Source: JBCDAP01 sp038747915 (GTDB lineage: Bacteria > Planctomycetota > Phycisphaerae > Phycisphaerales > UBA1924). From it: a stretch of 38,610 bases of DNA. The notes under the pieces were generated by a model. It had not been told where the DNA came from. It ran no database searches and was given only the letters and a program-made list of their open reading frames with translations. This document shows, one piece after another, positions 35,227 through 38,610 of this stretch. The position numbers and the translations under genes were made by a program. Positions within the stretch are counted from its first letter, which is position 1; every line of letters starts with the position of its first letter. The stretch is taken from NCBI GenBank assembly GCA_038747915.1, contig JBCDJJ010000029.1, positions 1 to 38,610 on the forward strand. Direction: 5' to 3'.

Positions 35227-36224
35227 GCCCGGTGTTCGACCAGGACGCACGCGACGATCCCGGCGGGCAGATCCGTGCGGCGCTCTCCCGTGTGTTCGAG
35301 AACGTGGATAACCCGTCGGGCTGGTCGCTGCCGCTCCTGACTGTGCTCGGCGTGCGGTGGCGGGTGCATATCGTGACCATCGGTGCGGTGGTGGTGGCGA
35401 TGGTGTCGTCGATCGTGCCGGATCACCTCGGTGTGATGTTCGTTGCGATGCTGGTCGGCGCGTTCGCGGTCGCGGTGGTGGCGCACGAGCTGGGGCACGC
35501 CATCGCGTGTCGCTTGAGCGGCGGCCGGATGGATCGCGCGGTGCTGCTCCCGTGGGGCGGGCTGACCCTCTGGGAGGCGCCCGACCGAACACGGAGTGAG
35601 GTGATCGCGGCGGTCGGCGGCGTCGGGGCGAACGTTGTGCTGATCGGGCTCTCCGCGATCGGGCTCGTCGCGACGGGGTACGGCGCCGCGTTGCAGCTCG
35701 TACCGGTTGATTTCAGCGCGGGTTTCGTGGACGCGAGTGATCCGGGTCGGCCGGCGCGCCACGCCGCCCGGCTTGCCCTGTGGTCGCTCTACGCGGCGAA
35801 CACCGCGGTCGCGTTCGTGAACCTGGTGCCCGCGTTCCCATTCGATGGCGCCTCGGCCCTGCGGGCGATGCTGCGGCGTCAGATCGGGTGGAGCGAGGCG
35901 ACCGCGTGGACGGCGTCGCTCGGTCTGCTCGTTGGCGCCATCGGGGCTGCCGCGGCGCTCGCGATCGGGTCGAGCATTGGTGTGCTCCTGGCGTGCCTGG
36001 CGATCACGGCGAGCTGGGTGGAGCGGCGGCGGCCCGGCGCGCTCGAGATCGTGGCCGGCGGTGACGAACTCGCGGACCTCGCGGCCGGGCACGACGCGGC
36101 CGACGCCGAGGCCGATCGCCTCGAGCTCGACACGCTGCTCGCGAAGATCTCCGAGCGCGGGATGAAAAGCCTGACGCGCAGCGAGCGGCGGCGACTCGAT
36201 CAACTCCGCGAGCGCGCGGGGTAG
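35223..36224 (+). CDS. Site-2 (M50) family intramembrane metalloprotease
   Basis: This protein of 333 residues has several membrane helices and the zinc site HELGH (88-92, in VVAHELGHAIA). The third ligand lies in NLVPAFPFDG, with Asp208; the usual form is N-x-x-P-x-x-x-L-D-G. It starts at GTG 35223, overlapping the Nudix stop (GTGA) with GGAG five bases upstream. The C-terminal cytoplasmic part (about 275-333) ends in LLAKISERGMKSLTRSERRR, a tail that recurs in the rhomboid protein. M50 proteases cleave membrane substrates such as anti-sigma factors. The substrate here is unknown. It lacks the PDZ domain of RseP, like many compact members. Confidence 0.9.
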   Translation: MSPVFDQDARDDPGGQIRAALSRVFENVDNPSGWSLPLLTVLGVRWRVHIVTIGAVVVAMVSSIVPDHLGVMFVAMLVGAFAVAVVAHELGHAIACRLSGGRMDRAVLLPWGGLTLWEAPDRTRSEVIAAVGGVGANVVLIGLSAIGLVATGYGAALQLVPVDFSAGFVDASDPGRPARHAARLALWSLYAANTAVAFVNLVPAFPFDGASALRAMLRRQIGWSEATAWTASLGLLVGAIGAAAALAIGSSIGVLLACLAITASWVERRRPGALEIVAGGDELADLAAGHDAADAEADRLELDTLLAKISERGMKSLTRSERRRLDQLRERAG

Positions 36225-36298
36225 GCCGCGCCCGGCGCGGAGCGCGGGCCCGTATCCTCCCAATCACCGCACGCGGAACCCCGAAGGACGCACCAGGC

Positions 36299-37453
36299 AT
36301 GGGCATCGCCGACCGAGACTATGCGCAACCGAGTGGTCATCAGAACGGGGGCTTCGGCGGGGGACCTTTCGGACCGGGCTCGATCCCGCCGCCGCGGAGC
36401 TGGTCGGTCAACACGTGGCTGATCGTCCTGAACGTCGCGATCTTCTTTATCGGCGCATTCTTCGCGGGCAGCGGAGCCCTGTCGGTTGACCTTCGGTCGG
36501 GAGATTCAGCCGGTGAAGGCTTCGACCTCAGTGGGCGGAACCTCGGACTTGTCGAAGAGATCGAAGGACAATCGCTCCGTCCCGACAAGGGCGATGCGAT
36601 CGTGGGGTACGACTTACCGATCATTGACCGCGATACGGGCGAGATCGTGGGGCAGCGGTCCTTCCGACGCTATTTCGACCCGTTCAGGGCGTTCGGACAC
36701 TTTTCGACAGGCAAGGGGTTCTTCGAACTCGAGATCTGGCGGCTGATTGCATTCCAGTTCCTGCACGCCAATGTCTGGCACCTGCTGTTCAACATGGTGG
36801 GGTTGTTTTTCTTTGGTGTGGTTGTTGAGCGATACCTGGGCCGCCGAAGGCTGTATGCGGCGTTCTATCTGGCGTGCGGCATCGCCGGTGCGGTGCTGTA
36901 CCTCTTGCTCAATCTTCTTGGGTTCGTCGGCGTGCCGCTGCCCGGCGCGTTCGGTGTGGAGTTGTACACGCCACTGATTGGTGCCTCGGCGGGGGTGTTC
37001 GGCGTGCTGATGGCGTCGGCATTCATCGCCCCGAACTCGACACTACTCGTGTTCGGCATCATCCCGATGAAACTTCGCACGGGCGCCTACCTCTTCGTGG
37101 GGCTCGCGTTCTTCAACCTGTTGATCGGCGGCACCAACGCCGGTGGCGACGCGGCCCACCTCGGCGGTGCGATCGCGGGTTACTTCTTTATTCGCCGTCC
37201 TGAATTGCTCCTGAACTTCTTCGACGACATCCTCGGGCCCGACAAATCGGGCAAGCGGGGCAAACGAGCCCGGGTTGTTGACGCACAACAGCCCAAGGAG
37301 AAGAAGAAAACCAAGCGTGGGCCCAAGCCCCCATCGGCGCGCGACCAACAGCGGATGGACGAGCTCCTCGCCAAGGTGGGCACGCAAGGCATGCACTCAC
37401 TGACCGATGAGGAGCGCGCGTTCATGGATGACATGAGCAAGCGGATGCCCTAG
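36299..37453 (+). CDS. Rhomboid-family intramembrane serine protease
   Basis: This 384-residue protein has a Gly/Pro-rich N-terminus, a first helix (about 39-58), and a loop of about 85 residues before EIWRLIAFQFLHANVWHLLFN, the rhomboid landmark. The catalytic Ser230 lies in GASAGVFG and His287 in AAHLGGAIAG, both intact. The C-terminal cytosolic part is basic (about 310-345: KRGKRARVVDAQQPKEKKKT) and ends in LLAKVGTQGMHSLTDEERAF. ATG 36299 has AAGGA 10 bases upstream. Rhomboids cut substrates within the membrane. The gene follows the M50 protease by 74 bases in the same direction. Confidence 0.95.
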   Translation: MGIADRDYAQPSGHQNGGFGGGPFGPGSIPPPRSWSVNTWLIVLNVAIFFIGAFFAGSGALSVDLRSGDSAGEGFDLSGRNLGLVEEIEGQSLRPDKGDAIVGYDLPIIDRDTGEIVGQRSFRRYFDPFRAFGHFSTGKGFFELEIWRLIAFQFLHANVWHLLFNMVGLFFFGVVVERYLGRRRLYAAFYLACGIAGAVLYLLLNLLGFVGVPLPGAFGVELYTPLIGASAGVFGVLMASAFIAPNSTLLVFGIIPMKLRTGAYLFVGLAFFNLLIGGTNAGGDAAHLGGAIAGYFFIRRPELLLNFFDDILGPDKSGKRGKRARVVDAQQPKEKKKTKRGPKPPSARDQQRMDELLAKVGTQGMHSLTDEERAFMDDMSKRMP

Positions 37454-37484
37454 TGAACCACTCCTCACGCCCCGTGCCCCTGCA

Positions 37485-38610
37485 ATGACCGCTCTCCGCT
37501 TTGAGATTCAACAGCGTTCGCCGTCCTGCGGCGCACGAGTCGGCGTCGTCGAGACCCCGCACGGCACGTTCCAGACGCCCGCTTTCATGACCGTTGGCAC
37601 GCAGGCTGCGATCAAGGGGCTCACGGTCGATCAGGTCCGCAGCACCGGGGCCGAGATCATCCTTGCCAACACCTACCACCTGATGCTCCGACCGGGCAGC
37701 GACCTGATCGATCGTCGCGGCGGGCTTCAGCGGTTCATGCACTGGAACGGCCCGATGCTCACCGACTCGGGTGGGTACCAGGCCTACTCGATGGCCGACA
37801 TCAACGCGATCGACGACGACGGGGTCACCTTCAAGAGCATTGTCACCGGTGATCCCGTGCGGCTCACGCCCGAGCGCGCGATGGTGGTGCAGAACGAGCT
37901 CGGCGCCGACATCATCATGGCGCTCGACGACTGCCCGCCGAGCGTCGACCCGCGCACGCTCAACCAGACCCGGCTTCGGCTCGCTGCGCAAGCGAAGAAG
38001 GCCGAGTGGGAACGCTCGGGGTACGACCACGAGCAACGCCTGGATCAGGCCGACGAACGGACCGTGCGGTGGCTCGAGCGGTGCAAGGCCGCGCACATGC
38101 GCCCGGACGAACAAGCTCTGTTCGGGATCGTGCAAGGCGGGACAGACCTTGATCCACGAGCGTGGTCGGCAGAGCGGGTCTGTGGGGTGGAACTGCCCGG
38201 GTATGCGATCGGCGGCGTCGCGGTGGGGGAGATGCCCGAGGACATCGCGCGCGTGACAGCGTTCACGGCGAGCCTGATGCCGGCGGGCAAGCCGCGGTAT
38301 CTGATGGGCGTCGGATACGAGCGAGACATTGTCGCGGCGGTACGAGCGGGCGTCGATATGTTCGACTGCGTCCTGCCTACGCGGAACGCCCGGAACGCGA
38401 ACGCCTTCGTCAACCTGCCCGCGGAGGAACCGACCGGGCAGATGCGGCTGCGGAATGCGAGATTCGCGGAGGATGACCGCCCGATCCAGCCTGGGTGCGA
38501 CTGCGCGGCTTGCAACCCCGGAGGCCACGGGTGGCCCACCCCAGACGGAGTGCCGTTCACCCGGGCGTACCTGCGGCACTTGTTCATCGCGGGCGAGATG
38601 CTCGGCCCGA
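37485..38610 (+). CDS. tgt: tRNA-guanine (queuine) transglycosylase (partial, runs off right edge)
   Basis: The frame starts at ATG 37485, 31 bases after the rhomboid stop, and stays open for 375 codons to the window edge. Signature sites: GTQAAIKGLT, NTYHLMLRPG, the catalytic Asp94 in MLTDSGGYQAYSM, GIVQGG, GVAVGE, the second active Asp in FDCVLPTRNARN, and the zinc ligands in GCDCAAC with a downstream His. The enzyme exchanges guanine at position 34 of certain tRNAs for preQ1 on the way to queuosine. The last part is cut off. There is no ribosome site before the ATG. A plain TRN loop and normal spacing mark it as the bacterial form. Confidence 0.97.
   Translation, partial: MTALRFEIQQRSPSCGARVGVVETPHGTFQTPAFMTVGTQAAIKGLTVDQVRSTGAEIILANTYHLMLRPGSDLIDRRGGLQRFMHWNGPMLTDSGGYQAYSMADINAIDDDGVTFKSIVTGDPVRLTPERAMVVQNELGADIIMALDDCPPSVDPRTLNQTRLRLAAQAKKAEWERSGYDHEQRLDQADERTVRWLERCKAAHMRPDEQALFGIVQGGTDLDPRAWSAERVCGVELPGYAIGGVAVGEMPEDIARVTAFTASLMPAGKPRYLMGVGYERDIVAAVRAGVDMFDCVLPTRNARNANAFVNLPAEEPTGQMRLRNARFAEDDRPIQPGCDCAACNPGGHGWPTPDGVPFTRAYLRHLFIAGEMLGP

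Overview
The window is high-GC bacterial DNA that looks like a planctomycete, most likely class Phycisphaerae. I base this on gene style, not on a search. The signs are large secreted proteins with dockerin-like VDGDG repeats and type 3 thrombospondin repeats, a secreted protease ending in a PSPGG/hydrophobic/RSRRR sorting tail, a pseudopilin with a GFTLIELL leader, and a rhomboid and an M50 protease sharing a C-terminal tail. Two genes run off the window: a giant minus-strand gene at the left edge and tgt at the right edge.

Left part (1-8066): one uninterrupted minus-strand reading frame of 2375 codons fills 1-7125 and has no stop before the edge. It encodes an exported modular protein: signal peptide, EF-hand/dockerin-like pairs, TSP3 calcium repeats, a 10-cysteine cluster, an intein-like Hint domain (Cys2035 to Asn2183) and a histidine-containing C-terminal domain. 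This is the architecture of a polymorphic toxin. Behind it lies about 0.9 kb of poorly coding DNA holding the 3' half of a tRNA-Asp and what may be an integrase tail, so it could be an old integration site.

Middle part (8067-22269): a GntR/sugar-binding-type regulator and a secreted trypsin-like protease face left. A pseudopilin and a secreted GTG-repeat protein face right. oxyR and katG are divergent around an inverted repeat and form an oxidative-stress unit. Next comes a six-gene minus-strand operon (22269 down to 16644): a small cysteine-rich exported protein, a membrane-fusion adaptor, a MacB/LolD-type ATPase, two FtsX-like permeases and a cysteine-containing lipoprotein. Overlapping stops and starts show tight coupling, and a palindrome lies upstream.

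Right part (22608-38610): menaquinone methyltransferase (ubiE/menG), a degenerate cobalamin-fold protein, a metallo-hydrolase behind a near-leaderless promoter, an unknown minus-strand protein, and an ECF sigma factor followed by a one-pass membrane protein and an exported protein (a likely signalling trio). After these come typA/bipA, a minus-strand mlaF-mlaD-xseA cluster, and a plus-strand run of Nudix hydrolase, M50 protease, rhomboid protease and tgt. Many long open frames on the opposite strand are shadows caused by high GC and were not annotated.
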